Positions 14,661 through 23,139 of a DNA stretch of 64,000 bases are shown piece by piece. Origin of the DNA: Sphingobium faniae (GTDB taxonomy: Bacteria; Pseudomonadota; Alphaproteobacteria; Sphingomonadales; Sphingomonadaceae); contig FMTU01000003.1 in NCBI GenBank assembly GCA_900100475.1, positions 363,536 to 427,535 of the forward strand, read 5' to 3'. Position 1 is the stretch's first letter, and each line of letters begins with the position of its first letter. Below the pieces are notes generated by a model. The model made no database searches. It was not told where the DNA came from and worked only from the letters and a program-made list of their open reading frames with translations. A program made the position numbers and the translations under genes.

Positions 14661-16666
14661 TGGCTGACGTTATCGAACCCGCCCGCGCGCCTGATGAAGC
14701 GCAGCCCACCGGCCCGGAGGTGGATCAGGAGATATTCCCGCGCCTCAAGGAATGGACGAAATCGTCCCTCGACCACCTGTCCGAATGGCGCAAGGAGGCG
14801 GAGGCCGCGCAGGAGTTCTATGCGGGGCACCAGTGGAGCGATGATGAAAAGCGGCTCTTTGAGGATGATGGCCGGATCGCGCCCATCTTCAACCTGACCG
14901 CCGTCAACATCGATGTGGTGTGCGGCCTTGAGGTCAATAACCGTCAGGACGTGAAATATCTGCCGCGCACGGAAGGTGATGTTCAGGTCAATGAGCTTCT
15001 GTCCTCGGCCGCCATGTGGGTGCGCGATCAGGCGCAGGCGGAGGATGAGGAAAGCAATGCGTTCAGGGACGCGGTGATAACCGGCCTTGGCGTCACGGAG
15101 ACCCGCACCGCCAACCGCCTGATATCCGTTGATCGCCGCGATCCGACCGAATGCTTCTATGACAAGTCATCGAGCAAGACCAACCTTGTAGATCGGCGCT
15201 TTGGCGGTCGCGTGATCATGATGGACACAGACGAGGCGGTCGCGTTCTTCGGTGATCGTTACACTGCCTTCGAGATCAACGCGAAGTGGGCGTCGTTCGG
15301 GCTGAACCAGTCGAAAAAGGGTGAGGAGCGCCTTGACTATCCGACCGAGCAGATGGGGCCGACCGACAATAGCGACACGATCCCCAAGAAGGTCTGCGTC
15401 GTGGAAATCGAATGGTTCGATTGGGTTGGGACGGAGAAGGTCTATTATCAGGCGTTCCTTGGCGCGTCGTCCATCCTGGAGCAGAACCCGCTCAAGGAAT
15501 GGGCCTATAACTGGATCACCGGCAAATATGACGCGAAGAAGCGCCGCTGGTACGGCCTGATCCGGGCGTTCAAAGACCCGCAGAAGTTCATCAATAAGAT
15601 GATTTCGGTCGGTACGCATATCCTCGCGAGCAACGCCAAGGGTGGCCTGCTTTACGAGCGCGGCGTGTTTGTCGATCAGCGGGCAGCGGAACGTGACTGG
15701 TCGAACCCGCAGAAGAATGTGGAGGTCGCGGAAGGCGCGCTTGCCTCTGGTCGCATCCAGCCGCGCACCGCCCCCGCCTTCCCCGCCGCGATTTCGCAGC
15801 TTCTGGACTTCGCGCTGGCGATCTTCAATCGCGTGACGGGTATCAACGCGGAAATCCTCGGCACGACCGACCGCGACCAGCCCGCCAGCCTTGAGGCGCA
15901 GCGCAGGCAGTCGGCGGTCACGATCCTCGCCACGCTGTTCGACAGCAAGCGCCGCTATCACAAGGAGCAGGGTAAGACGCTGCTGCAACTGATGAAGGGC
16001 CTGCCGCCTGAAACGCTGGTGCGCATCACGGTGGATGAGCCGCCGCAGATGCCAATGCCGCCAGTGCCTCCGGGGACGCCTCCTGATCAGCAGATCGCGA
16101 TGATGGAGCAATATGCGCAGGCGATGGGCCAGCAACAGCAGCAGGCCCAGCAGGAGCGTTATGTGCGGCTGGCGCTGATCCAGCAGGCGTTCGCGGACGA
16201 CACGATAGAGTTTGACGTGATCGTGGACGAAGCGCCGTCCAGCCCGAACCAGCAGCAGGAGGTCATCGCCAAGATCGCGATGATGGCGCAGCACGGGATG
16301 CAGTTGCCGCCACAGGCGCAGGCCATCGTGGTCAAGAGCATCGGCCTTCCCGCCACCATCGCCGACGAGATCGCACAGGCCATGACGGGTTCCGATCCGC
16401 AGGTCGAGCAGCTTCAACAGCAATTGCAGCAGGGCGCGCAGATTCTCCAGCAGGCGCAGGCGGAGAATGAGCAGCTAAAGACCGATCGGTCGATTGATCA
16501 GCAGAAAGCCCAGACCGACCAGTTCAAGGCCCAGACCGACCGCATGAAGGCGCAGGCCGACATTGTGGCGCAAACAGGCGGCGTCCCTGTCCTCGACTAT
16601 CTCGCGGCGCTCGAATCCAAGGTGGACCAGATCGGTTCCGCCGTCCTCCACATGCAACAACCCTGA
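14660..16666 (+). CDS. portal protein (P22 gp1-like)
   Basis: 668 residues from ATG at 14660, which overlaps the upstream stop. N-terminal WRKEAEAAQEFYAGHQWSDD and VCGLEVNNRQDVKYLPR are typical of P22-type portals, as is GLGVTETRTANRL. The last ~180 residues are Gln/Ala/Met-rich (QQQQQAQQERYVRLALIQQ) and should form the long helical barrel inside the capsid. The ring is the DNA channel and docking site for terminase and the gp4-like adaptor. Confidence 0.93.
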   Translation: MADVIEPARAPDEAQPTGPEVDQEIFPRLKEWTKSSLDHLSEWRKEAEAAQEFYAGHQWSDDEKRLFEDDGRIAPIFNLTAVNIDVVCGLEVNNRQDVKYLPRTEGDVQVNELLSSAAMWVRDQAQAEDEESNAFRDAVITGLGVTETRTANRLISVDRRDPTECFYDKSSSKTNLVDRRFGGRVIMMDTDEAVAFFGDRYTAFEINAKWASFGLNQSKKGEERLDYPTEQMGPTDNSDTIPKKVCVVEIEWFDWVGTEKVYYQAFLGASSILEQNPLKEWAYNWITGKYDAKKRRWYGLIRAFKDPQKFINKMISVGTHILASNAKGGLLYERGVFVDQRAAERDWSNPQKNVEVAEGALASGRIQPRTAPAFPAAISQLLDFALAIFNRVTGINAEILGTTDRDQPASLEAQRRQSAVTILATLFDSKRRYHKEQGKTLLQLMKGLPPETLVRITVDEPPQMPMPPVPPGTPPDQQIAMMEQYAQAMGQQQQQAQQERYVRLALIQQAFADDTIEFDVIVDEAPSSPNQQQEVIAKIAMMAQHGMQLPPQAQAIVVKSIGLPATIADEIAQAMTGSDPQVEQLQQQLQQGAQILQQAQAENEQLKTDRSIDQQKAQTDQFKAQTDRMKAQADIVAQTGGVPVLDYLAALESKVDQIGSAVLHMQQP

Positions 16667-16683
16667 CCAGACAGGAGAATATC

Positions 16684-17538
16684 ATGAACAACGAAGAACT
16701 GATGCCGATGGACCAGATGGAGGGGGCAGAACATACGCCCGCGTCTGAGACGGTCCATGATCCCGCGCCGCAGAGTGAGCGCGCCCGCGATGAATCCGGG
16801 CGGTTCGCGCCCAAGGATGGCGAGGGGCCGCGCGGCGCGCCCAATGACGAGATTGCCCGCCGCCGCTACGCGCAGGAGCGGGACGAGGCGCGCAAGGATG
16901 CAGAGGAAGCGCGGGCGGCTCACGCGGCCCTCCAGAAGCGCCTTGATGACATGGCGACACTGGCGAAGGGCGACGATCCCGCCGCGCCCAAGGAGCCTGT
17001 AGACCCGCTGCAACCTGTTCTGGAGAAGTTGGAGACGTTCGAAAAGCGCTTCTCCGATCAGGACGAGGCCAAGCAGGCGGAGGAAACGCACCGTCAGGTT
17101 CTGGCCTATTCCGATCAGGACGAGGCGAAGTTCCGGGAGAAGGCCCCGGATTTCCAGCAGGCCGCCGAGCATTATATCCTCAGCCGCATGAACGAAATGA
17201 AGGTGCTGGGTGTCGATCAGCAGCGCGCGGAGGCGCTTCTGGCGCAAGAGGCGAACCAGTTGCTTTACCGCTGCGCGCAGGAAGGCCGGTCAGCGGCGGA
17301 ATCCCTTTATGCGATGGCGCAGGCCCGTGGCTATGTGTCGGGCGCAGCAGGCCAGCGCCCTGCCCCCGCCAGTCCGCAGCCGCAGAACTTTGGCGGTCGC
17401 TCGCTTGGTTCCGGTCAGGGGCCAGCAGGCGGCGCGGTCACGGCGGCGCAGATCGCAGCGATGAGCGAGGACGACTATATGGCCTTCCGCTCCACGCCAG
17501 AAGGAAAGCGGGCCATTTCGCGGGCCATGGGGGCCTGA
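16684..17538 (+). CDS. scaffolding protein
   Basis: 284 residues, highly charged and Gln/Glu/Ala-rich, mostly helical, with a disordered acidic N-terminus (MNNEELMPMDQMEGAEHTPA) and a long coiled coil about 55-180. Composition and place between portal and coat fit a scaffold that guides procapsid assembly. Starts 17 bp after the portal stop with AGGAG upstream. Confidence 0.85.
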   Translation: MNNEELMPMDQMEGAEHTPASETVHDPAPQSERARDESGRFAPKDGEGPRGAPNDEIARRRYAQERDEARKDAEEARAAHAALQKRLDDMATLAKGDDPAAPKEPVDPLQPVLEKLETFEKRFSDQDEAKQAEETHRQVLAYSDQDEAKFREKAPDFQQAAEHYILSRMNEMKVLGVDQQRAEALLAQEANQLLYRCAQEGRSAAESLYAMAQARGYVSGAAGQRPAPASPQPQNFGGRSLGSGQGPAGGAVTAAQIAAMSEDDYMAFRSTPEGKRAISRAMGA

Positions 17539-17612
17539 CTATTGCCTTTCGCGAAAGAATGAATCATGATTGTTGAGGGCTGGGACTATTCCGGCCCTCA
17601 CGCCCACAAGGC

Positions 17613-17692
17613 GAAGGCGCGGACGGCCTGAACGGTCCCTCGGCATCCCCGACCGGAGAGGGGAAGGCGCGGACTGCCTCAAGTGTCCCTCG
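17613..17692 (+). repeat. two 30-bp direct repeats, 50-bp period
   Basis: Copies at 17613-17642 and 17663-17692 share GAAGGCGCGGAC, GCCT, and GTCCCTCG with four mismatches over 30 bp. They lie in the 232-bp gap between scaffold and coat, before a long hairpin. They could be a late promoter or processing element; nothing more can be said. Confidence 0.6.
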
Positions 17693-17695
17693 CAC

Positions 17696-17764
17696 GCTCC
17701 CGGCGAATGGGGGTTCGCACCAGCCAAGCGAAGCGGCTGACCGAACTCAACCCCATTCGGGAGC
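17696..17764 (+). promoter_or_regulatory. three-tier hairpin hiding the coat-gene ribosome site
   Basis: Three nested pairings fit one RNA: GCTCCC (17696-17701) with GGGAGC (17759-17764), GAATGGGG (17705-17712) with CCCCATTC (17751-17758), and CAGCC (17721-17725) with GGCTG (17735-17739). The coat ATG is at 17771 and its only Shine-Dalgarno-like run, GGGAG (17759-17763), lies in the base of the stem. This suggests folding-dependent translation of the most abundant virion protein. Confidence 0.65.
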
Positions 17765-17770
17765 CATCCC

Positions 17771-18859
17771 ATGTCATACACTGAATTTCCATCGGGCCAC
17801 CCGCTCAGCCCGACCATCTGGGAGCGGGAACTTTACGCCGAAGCGATCCAGCAGACCTATGTCTGGTCCTTCATGGGCAGCAGCAACAATTCGCTGCTGG
17901 TCCGCAAGGATGATTTCGCGACCAAGGCGGGTGACAAGCTCATTCTGGGCCTCCGCACCCAACTTACCGGGCGCGGGACCACGGGCGACGACACGTTGCA
18001 CGGCAATGAGGAATCGCTGGTCACCCAGAATGATCAGTTCGTGATCAACCAGCTTCGCCATGCTGTCATCTCCAAGGGTCGCATGTCCGAACAGCGCGTC
18101 ATGTTCAACATGCGCACCGAAGCGAAGGAAGGTCTGACCGACTGGTTCGCCAACCGTTTCGATACATGGTTCTTCAACCAGATCGGCGGCGCGACCTATC
18201 AGACGGACACGGCCTATACCGGCTTCAACTCTGTCGCGGCGGTCGATGCGAACCATATCCTGCGTCCGAACACCAAGACCACCGATGAATCGCTGACCAC
18301 GGGCGATGAATTGAACCTCACCCAGATCGACCGGCTGGTCGCGCGCCTTCGTCAGGGGTCGTTCGCCTCGACCGGCGTGATGCCGATCCGTCCGATCAAG
18401 ATCAAGGGCGGCAATTACTATGTCCTGTTCGTCCACCCCAATCAGGTGGTGGGCCTTCGGTCGCAAACGTCGAACGCACAGTGGGCCGATTTGCAGCGCG
18501 CCCATATTCAGGGTGGCTTGACGGATATTCCGCTCATCACGGGCGGCGATTTCGTCGGGATCTACAACGGCGTGGTCATTCACCAGTCGGAGAAGGTGCC
18601 GATGGGCGTCAACTCCACTTCGGGCGCGGCTGTCACCAATGCCCGACGCGCGGTCCTGTGCGGCGCTCAGGCGGCCATGTTCGGCATCGGTGGCGACACG
18701 CCGGACGACAACAAGAAGTTCAAGTGGATCGAAGAGCGTTTTGACTATGAGAACCAGCTTGGCGTCTCTGGCTACACCATCGCCGGGTTGAAGGCGTCGG
18801 CGTTCAACAGCGCCCGCTTCGGCACCTTCATCCTTCCCACTTACGCACCGCTGGTCTGA
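17771..18859 (+). CDS. major coat protein (N4 gp56 family)
   Basis: 362 residues opening SYTEFPSGHPLSPTIWEREL, the pattern of N4-gp56/DUF4043 coat proteins, followed by KAGDKLILGLRTQLTGRG and GLTDWFANRFDTWFFNQIGG. These adopt the HK97-type coat fold. It follows the scaffold and a structured leader and is followed by a likely decoration protein. Full length. Confidence 0.9.
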   Translation: MSYTEFPSGHPLSPTIWERELYAEAIQQTYVWSFMGSSNNSLLVRKDDFATKAGDKLILGLRTQLTGRGTTGDDTLHGNEESLVTQNDQFVINQLRHAVISKGRMSEQRVMFNMRTEAKEGLTDWFANRFDTWFFNQIGGATYQTDTAYTGFNSVAAVDANHILRPNTKTTDESLTTGDELNLTQIDRLVARLRQGSFASTGVMPIRPIKIKGGNYYVLFVHPNQVVGLRSQTSNAQWADLQRAHIQGGLTDIPLITGGDFVGIYNGVVIHQSEKVPMGVNSTSGAAVTNARRAVLCGAQAAMFGIGGDTPDDNKKFKWIEERFDYENQLGVSGYTIAGLKASAFNSARFGTFILPTYAPLV

Positions 18860-18869
18860 GGAGGATCAT

Positions 18870-19274
18870 ATGGGAATCGCACGTCAACTTGAGACACAGC
18901 AGACCCACTATCTCCGCAAGGACGTGGCCTATGACACTGTTGGCATCGCCAGCGGCGTTCTGATCGGCACCGTCCCCAAGGGGTCAAAAGTCACTGGCGT
19001 CCACGTCTATATCGACACGGCGTTCAACGCGGCCACGACCAACGTCCTGACCGCAGGAACGACCGGGACCGGCACCAACCTGATCGCGGCAAGCGACGTG
19101 ACCGAAGGGACGGCGGGTTATTACGCGCCCGCCGATGGCACCAATCAGGCGCGGGGACTGGCATTCGCGGCCGATACCGATCTGTTCGTGTCCTACACGC
19201 AGACCGGTGCCGCAGCGACCGCAGGGGCCGCCACGGTCATCGTGGAATATGTCCCTCAGAGCAATGGAGGCTGA
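18870..19274 (+). CDS. putative head decoration protein
   Basis: 134 residues, beta-rich with many Thr, Gly and Ala and almost no helices (GIASGVLIGTVPKGSKVTGV, TNVLTAGTTGTGTNLIAAS). It resembles small jelly-roll or immunoglobulin-like head proteins that bind outside the coat. GGAGG precedes the start and it directly follows the coat gene. The role is inferred from position and composition. Confidence 0.7.
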   Translation: MGIARQLETQQTHYLRKDVAYDTVGIASGVLIGTVPKGSKVTGVHVYIDTAFNAATTNVLTAGTTGTGTNLIAASDVTEGTAGYYAPADGTNQARGLAFAADTDLFVSYTQTGAAATAGAATVIVEYVPQSNGG

Positions 19275-19276
19275 CC

Positions 19277-19627
19277 ATGGCGAAGGTGATTATGACGACG
19301 CCTCCGGGCGCGGCTTATGAATATGCCGAAGTGCAGGGCGGAACCAGCATGAGCCATGCTGAAATCGCAGCGCTGCTTGACGAATATGTCGAGAAGCACG
19401 GCCTCTATCCGGTGGAGACGGTCTATGACGGCGAATCCCCGCGTCACAAATATGGGCGCTACAAACCCACGCAAACCGCCACCGAACAGCCCGCCGCCCC
19501 GTCGAATGACGAGATTGCGAGCATGCGCAGCGAGATCGAGGAGCTTAAAGCCCTCCTTACCGCCGCCACCGAACCTTTGGACGCGAAGGCTGATCCCGAC
19601 GCGGACGAGAAGGCGAAGAAAGCATGA
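19277..19627 (+). CDS. hypothetical head-region protein
   Basis: 116 residues: a folded N-terminal part (about 1-65, with HAEIAALLDEYVEKHGLYPV) and a charged coiled-coil tail (EIASMRSEIEELKALLTAAT) ending in Lys/Ala. It overlaps the gp4-like gene by 4 bp. It might join coat and connector; not recognised. Confidence 0.7.
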   Translation: MAKVIMTTPPGAAYEYAEVQGGTSMSHAEIAALLDEYVEKHGLYPVETVYDGESPRHKYGRYKPTQTATEQPAAPSNDEIASMRSEIEELKALLTAATEPLDAKADPDADEKAKKA

Positions 19628-20253
19628 CGTTGGGGGCGATCAGTGACCGCATTGCGGATGAACTGGTTCGCCCCGACTTGCGCGCGTCCCACGTCCCCCT
19701 TTCCGTGAAAGACGCGATCAGGGAGGCCGCGAACTATCGTTTCTGGTTTAACGAGGTTCGCGGCCTTTCTTTCAACACCGTGGCCGATCAGGATTTCTAC
19801 GATCAGGCCGCCCTCCCCGATCTGGCATGGCTGTCCCGCGTTGATGCGCTGTGGATCGTGGTCAATGGCCAGCGCCGCAACCTCACGCTTGTGAACGCCC
19901 TTGCCGTCAACGACTGGAAGGATGGCGACACGATATTGACGGGCGAACCGTGCCATTATGCGCGCTATGGCGATGGCTTCCTGCTGTGGATGGTCCCGCG
20001 CGATGTCTGGCCAGTTTATATCGACGGCACGACGCGCTTTTCTGAATTGACGGCCGATAGCGACAGCAATGCCTATCTGACAGAAGGCGAGCGCTACATC
20101 CGCGCGCTCGCCAAGGCGAACCTTCTGGAAAATGTGGTCCGCGACTTCGCGCAGGCGGATCGGCAATGGCAGGTGGCTGAACGGGAGAAGCGTAATCTTC
20201 TCATGGAAACCGCCAACCGCATTTCCACGAACCGGCTGGCGGCCTGCCTGTGA
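19624..20253 (+). CDS. head-tail adaptor (P22 gp4-like)
   Basis: 209 residues, opening MTLGAISDRIADELVRPDL with helices and a central beta part (LWMVPRDVWPVYIDGT). Small proteins of this form between coat and gp10-like genes are the tail accessory factor that seals the portal. It overlaps the next gene by 4 bp. Homology is inferred from synteny and general layout. Confidence 0.75.
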   Translation: MTLGAISDRIADELVRPDLRASHVPLSVKDAIREAANYRFWFNEVRGLSFNTVADQDFYDQAALPDLAWLSRVDALWIVVNGQRRNLTLVNALAVNDWKDGDTILTGEPCHYARYGDGFLLWMVPRDVWPVYIDGTTRFSELTADSDSNAYLTEGERYIRALAKANLLENVVRDFAQADRQWQVAEREKRNLLMETANRISTNRLAACL

Positions 20254-21713
20254 CGCAGCCGATCCCCATCCCCTTCGGCCCATGGGAGCCTGATCGCGCT
20301 TCCTTCGACAGCGGCGCGCTGACTGAGGCGGCCAATGTCGTGCCGGTGGCAGGCGGATATGGGCCTACCTATGGTTTCGAGCCGCGCGCCGCATCCCTGA
20401 CACCGCCCATCGCGGGAGCCATGGTGATCAGCAATGACCGCGTGAGCCAGTATATCTATGCCGGTTCCGGCCAGAACATCTATGTCAGCACGAACGGCGC
20501 GGCCTTCGCCTCGGTCTATGCGACCACTGGCCTTTCAGCCCCGAACCGCTGGCAGTTCGCCCGCTTCGTCGGAAAGGCTATCGGCGTTCATCCGCAAAAG
20601 GCTCCTGTGGGCGGAGACATTGGCTCAGCCATGACGCCGCTTGCCGGTTCGCCGCCGCTCGCGCGCGTTGCCGGGGTTGTGGGCAACTTCCTTGTCCTTG
20701 GCGATCTGGATGACGGCATCGACGGTCCGCGCCCCAATCGCGTCCGCTGGTCGGGCTTCCGCAACCCCGGCACATGGGGCACGAATATCGGGACGCAGGC
20801 GGATTTCAACGACATGCCGGACGAAGGTGGCATTGTCGAAGGTGTCATTGGCCGTGAGTTCGGCACGGTATTCCAGCGCTACATGATTTCGCGCATGACC
20901 TATATCGGCCCGCCCGCCGTGTTTCAGTTCGATGTGGTGGAGAAGAAGCGCGGAGCTATCGCCCCCGGCGCGATCATCGACGCGGGTCTGCTCGCCGCCT
21001 TCATCGCGGACGATGGCTTTTTCCTGTGGGACGGGACCAGTTCCACGCCCATCGGCGCACAGCGGGTCAATGAATATTTCCGCAAACGGATCAGCCCCGG
21101 CACGGAGGGGCGTATCACGGGCATGTTCGATCCGCTCGATCAGACGGTATCATGGGCCTATTGCACGGATGACAGCGGCCTCCTTACCGAGCGCCTGACC
21201 TATTCGCTGATCGAAAACCGCTGGACGTTCTCCGATCTGCGGGGTCACTGGTTTATGTCCGGCTTCGACATCGGCTATACGCTGGAGCAACTTGACCAGT
21301 TCGGCCCGCTCGACACGCTTCCTTTCAGTCTTGATGATCCGAAACTTCTGGGTGGCCAGCCAAGGGCCGTAGGGTTCGACGCCAGCGGCAATTATGGCGC
21401 ATTGAACGGCGGCGTTCTGGAGGCTCGCTTTGAAACGGGCGACTGGCAGGCGGCACCCGGATCGCGCGCCTTCGTCAACGCCGTCCGTCCCATGGTGGAC
21501 GCGCAGACCGTAACCTGCGCCGCAGGGACGCGCCAACAGGTGCTGCACGATCCCATTTCGTGGACACCCGATTGCGCGCAGGCGACGGACGGGCGCTGCC
21601 CCATGCGGGCGTCGGGGCGATATGTCCGCGCCAGAACGAATATCCCGGCCGGTCAATCATGGACGCGCGCAACCGGGATCGAGGTCCATGCATCAGCGGA
21701 GGGCCTGCGATGA
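20250..21713 (+). CDS. packaged-DNA stabilisation protein (P22 gp10-like)
   Basis: 487 residues from GTG at 20250. The beginning IPIPFGPWEPDRASFDSGAL and beta-propeller-like repeats (ISNDRVSQYIYAGSGQNIYV, VVGNFLVLGDLDDG) match gp10 tail-hub proteins that plug the portal after packaging. The C-terminus has GRYVRARTNIPAGQSWT. The stop overlaps the fibre start (ATGA). Confidence 0.85.
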   Translation: MTQPIPIPFGPWEPDRASFDSGALTEAANVVPVAGGYGPTYGFEPRAASLTPPIAGAMVISNDRVSQYIYAGSGQNIYVSTNGAAFASVYATTGLSAPNRWQFARFVGKAIGVHPQKAPVGGDIGSAMTPLAGSPPLARVAGVVGNFLVLGDLDDGIDGPRPNRVRWSGFRNPGTWGTNIGTQADFNDMPDEGGIVEGVIGREFGTVFQRYMISRMTYIGPPAVFQFDVVEKKRGAIAPGAIIDAGLLAAFIADDGFFLWDGTSSTPIGAQRVNEYFRKRISPGTEGRITGMFDPLDQTVSWAYCTDDSGLLTERLTYSLIENRWTFSDLRGHWFMSGFDIGYTLEQLDQFGPLDTLPFSLDDPKLLGGQPRAVGFDASGNYGALNGGVLEARFETGDWQAAPGSRAFVNAVRPMVDAQTVTCAAGTRQQVLHDPISWTPDCAQATDGRCPMRASGRYVRARTNIPAGQSWTRATGIEVHASAEGLR

Positions 21714-22669
21714 AATATATGTTCCTCGCCAACCCGGCCAAGGTCATCGACTGGGCAAGGACGCTGGTGGATTCGCTCAACCGCAGGGAAAGCGCGTTCG
21801 GCAGCATGGCCGATCAGAGCGCCGGGGCGGTGGACATCACGGGCGGGAACGCGGTGTTCAACAATTTCGGCATCGTCATCGCAAATGACCCCTATGTCGC
21901 CCGCTATTCAAACGCGGCCAGCAGCGGCGCGGGGGTTCTTCTGCGCCGCGCGCGCGGGTCGGTTGCAGCGCCCGCTGCTGTCCTGAACGGGGATATTCTT
22001 GGCGGCATCTACATGGCGGGTTTTAACAGCGCCTCCAGCGGCTTTGGCGTCAATACAGCGGCCTTCTACGCCTATGCGATGGAGGATTACACCGCAGCCG
22101 GGCATGGATCAGAGGCGGCGGTCGGTACGACATCCATAGGTGGATCGGGACGGATAACCCGCGTCCGCATCGGTCAGGACGGCCTCTATCCGGGCGGCAA
22201 CAATCTTTATCCTCTCGGCAACGCCTCCGCCCGCTGGACCCAGCTTTATGCAGTGTCCGGCACGATCAACACGTCCGATGCGCGTTCCAAGCAGGACATC
22301 GAGCCAATTCCCGACGCATGGCTGGACGCGTGGGGCGATGTGGACTGGCGGCGGTACAGGTTCATCGACGCTGTGCAGGCCAAGGGCGAGGATGCCCGCT
22401 GGCACATCGGACTGATCGCGCAGGCCGTGCGGGACGCCTTCGCGGTGCGCGGGCTGGATGGGCAGGCGATTGGGCTGCTTTGCTATGACGAGTGGGACGC
22501 TCAGGCGGAGAAGCTCGACACGGACGGCAGCGTTCTGCGCGAGGCACGGGACGCAGGGGACCGCTGGGGCCTTCGCTATGACGAGTGTCAGGCGATGGAG
22601 GCCGCATGGCAGCGCCGCGAACTGGCGCGCCTGTCCGACCGGCTTCAAGCACTGGAGGCTGGACTGTGA
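21710..22669 (+). CDS. tail fibre with S74 self-cleaving chaperone domain
   Basis: 319 residues from ATG at 21710. The first ~180 are Gly/Ala/Asn-rich fibre sequence (GSGRITRVRIGQDGLYPGGN). From about 186 a peptidase S74 intramolecular chaperone starts with NTSDARSKQDIEP, whose Ser and Lys are the catalytic pair that cuts the chaperone off after trimer folding. The end is a charged helix (ELARLSDRLQALEAGL). It probably contacts the cell surface. Confidence 0.88.
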   Translation: MKYMFLANPAKVIDWARTLVDSLNRRESAFGSMADQSAGAVDITGGNAVFNNFGIVIANDPYVARYSNAASSGAGVLLRRARGSVAAPAAVLNGDILGGIYMAGFNSASSGFGVNTAAFYAYAMEDYTAAGHGSEAAVGTTSIGGSGRITRVRIGQDGLYPGGNNLYPLGNASARWTQLYAVSGTINTSDARSKQDIEPIPDAWLDAWGDVDWRRYRFIDAVQAKGEDARWHIGLIAQAVRDAFAVRGLDGQAIGLLCYDEWDAQAEKLDTDGSVLREARDAGDRWGLRYDECQAMEAAWQRRELARLSDRLQALEAGL

Positions 22670-23130
22670 TCTTCGGCGCGCTTCGCCCTCCCCTCGCGCA
22701 TGTCGCCCCCATGGTGGCGCAGTGCATCGCCGCGTCCGTGGCAGACGATCCGCTGGAAAGTCTCGATGAGGTGATGGCGGGGATCGAGGATGGCTCGCTT
22801 GTCGCATGGGTCGCGACCGAAGGGGAACGGCTGCACAGCGTGACCGTGGTGGAGATTCTGGAAGGCGGCAAGGGGCGGCAATGCTTCATCCGCCATTGTG
22901 CCCGCGCGGACGGCGGTTCGCATCTGCGCGACTGGCTCGGCTTCCTGCCTGTCATCGAAGATTGGGCGGCTTCTCAGGGCTGCATGTCCATCGAACTGAT
23001 CGGCCGCGCCGGTTGGGAGCGTGTGCTGCCCGATTTCCAGAAGAAGGCCGTGCTGTTGCGGAAGGTGCTGCCCCATCATCCGCAGAACATGAACCACTGG
23101 TCAGCCATGACCAGCGCTGCGAACCGATAG
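22666..23130 (+). CDS. GNAT-fold-like virion-region protein
   Basis: 154 residues from GTG at 22666 (GTGA overlap). Residues 75-140 (CSIEL-like strand MSIELIGRAGWERVLPDF then QKKAVLLRKVL) resemble the GNAT-like proteins found beside tail genes in podoviruses. No acetyl-CoA loop can be confirmed by eye. It is likely a virion-associated or maturation protein. Confidence 0.7.
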   Translation: MIFGALRPPLAHVAPMVAQCIAASVADDPLESLDEVMAGIEDGSLVAWVATEGERLHSVTVVEILEGGKGRQCFIRHCARADGGSHLRDWLGFLPVIEDWAASQGCMSIELIGRAGWERVLPDFQKKAVLLRKVLPHHPQNMNHWSAMTSAANR

Positions 23131-23139
23131 GAGGTCGCC

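Noticed and set aside
15167..16423. A 418-codon minus-strand frame opposite portal
   Set aside because: Leu/Arg/His-rich shadow of the Gln-rich portal sequence.
17539..17770. A 92-codon minus-strand frame in the scaffold-coat gap
   Set aside because: It lies over direct repeats and a hairpin, has no ribosome site, and points against the late operon.
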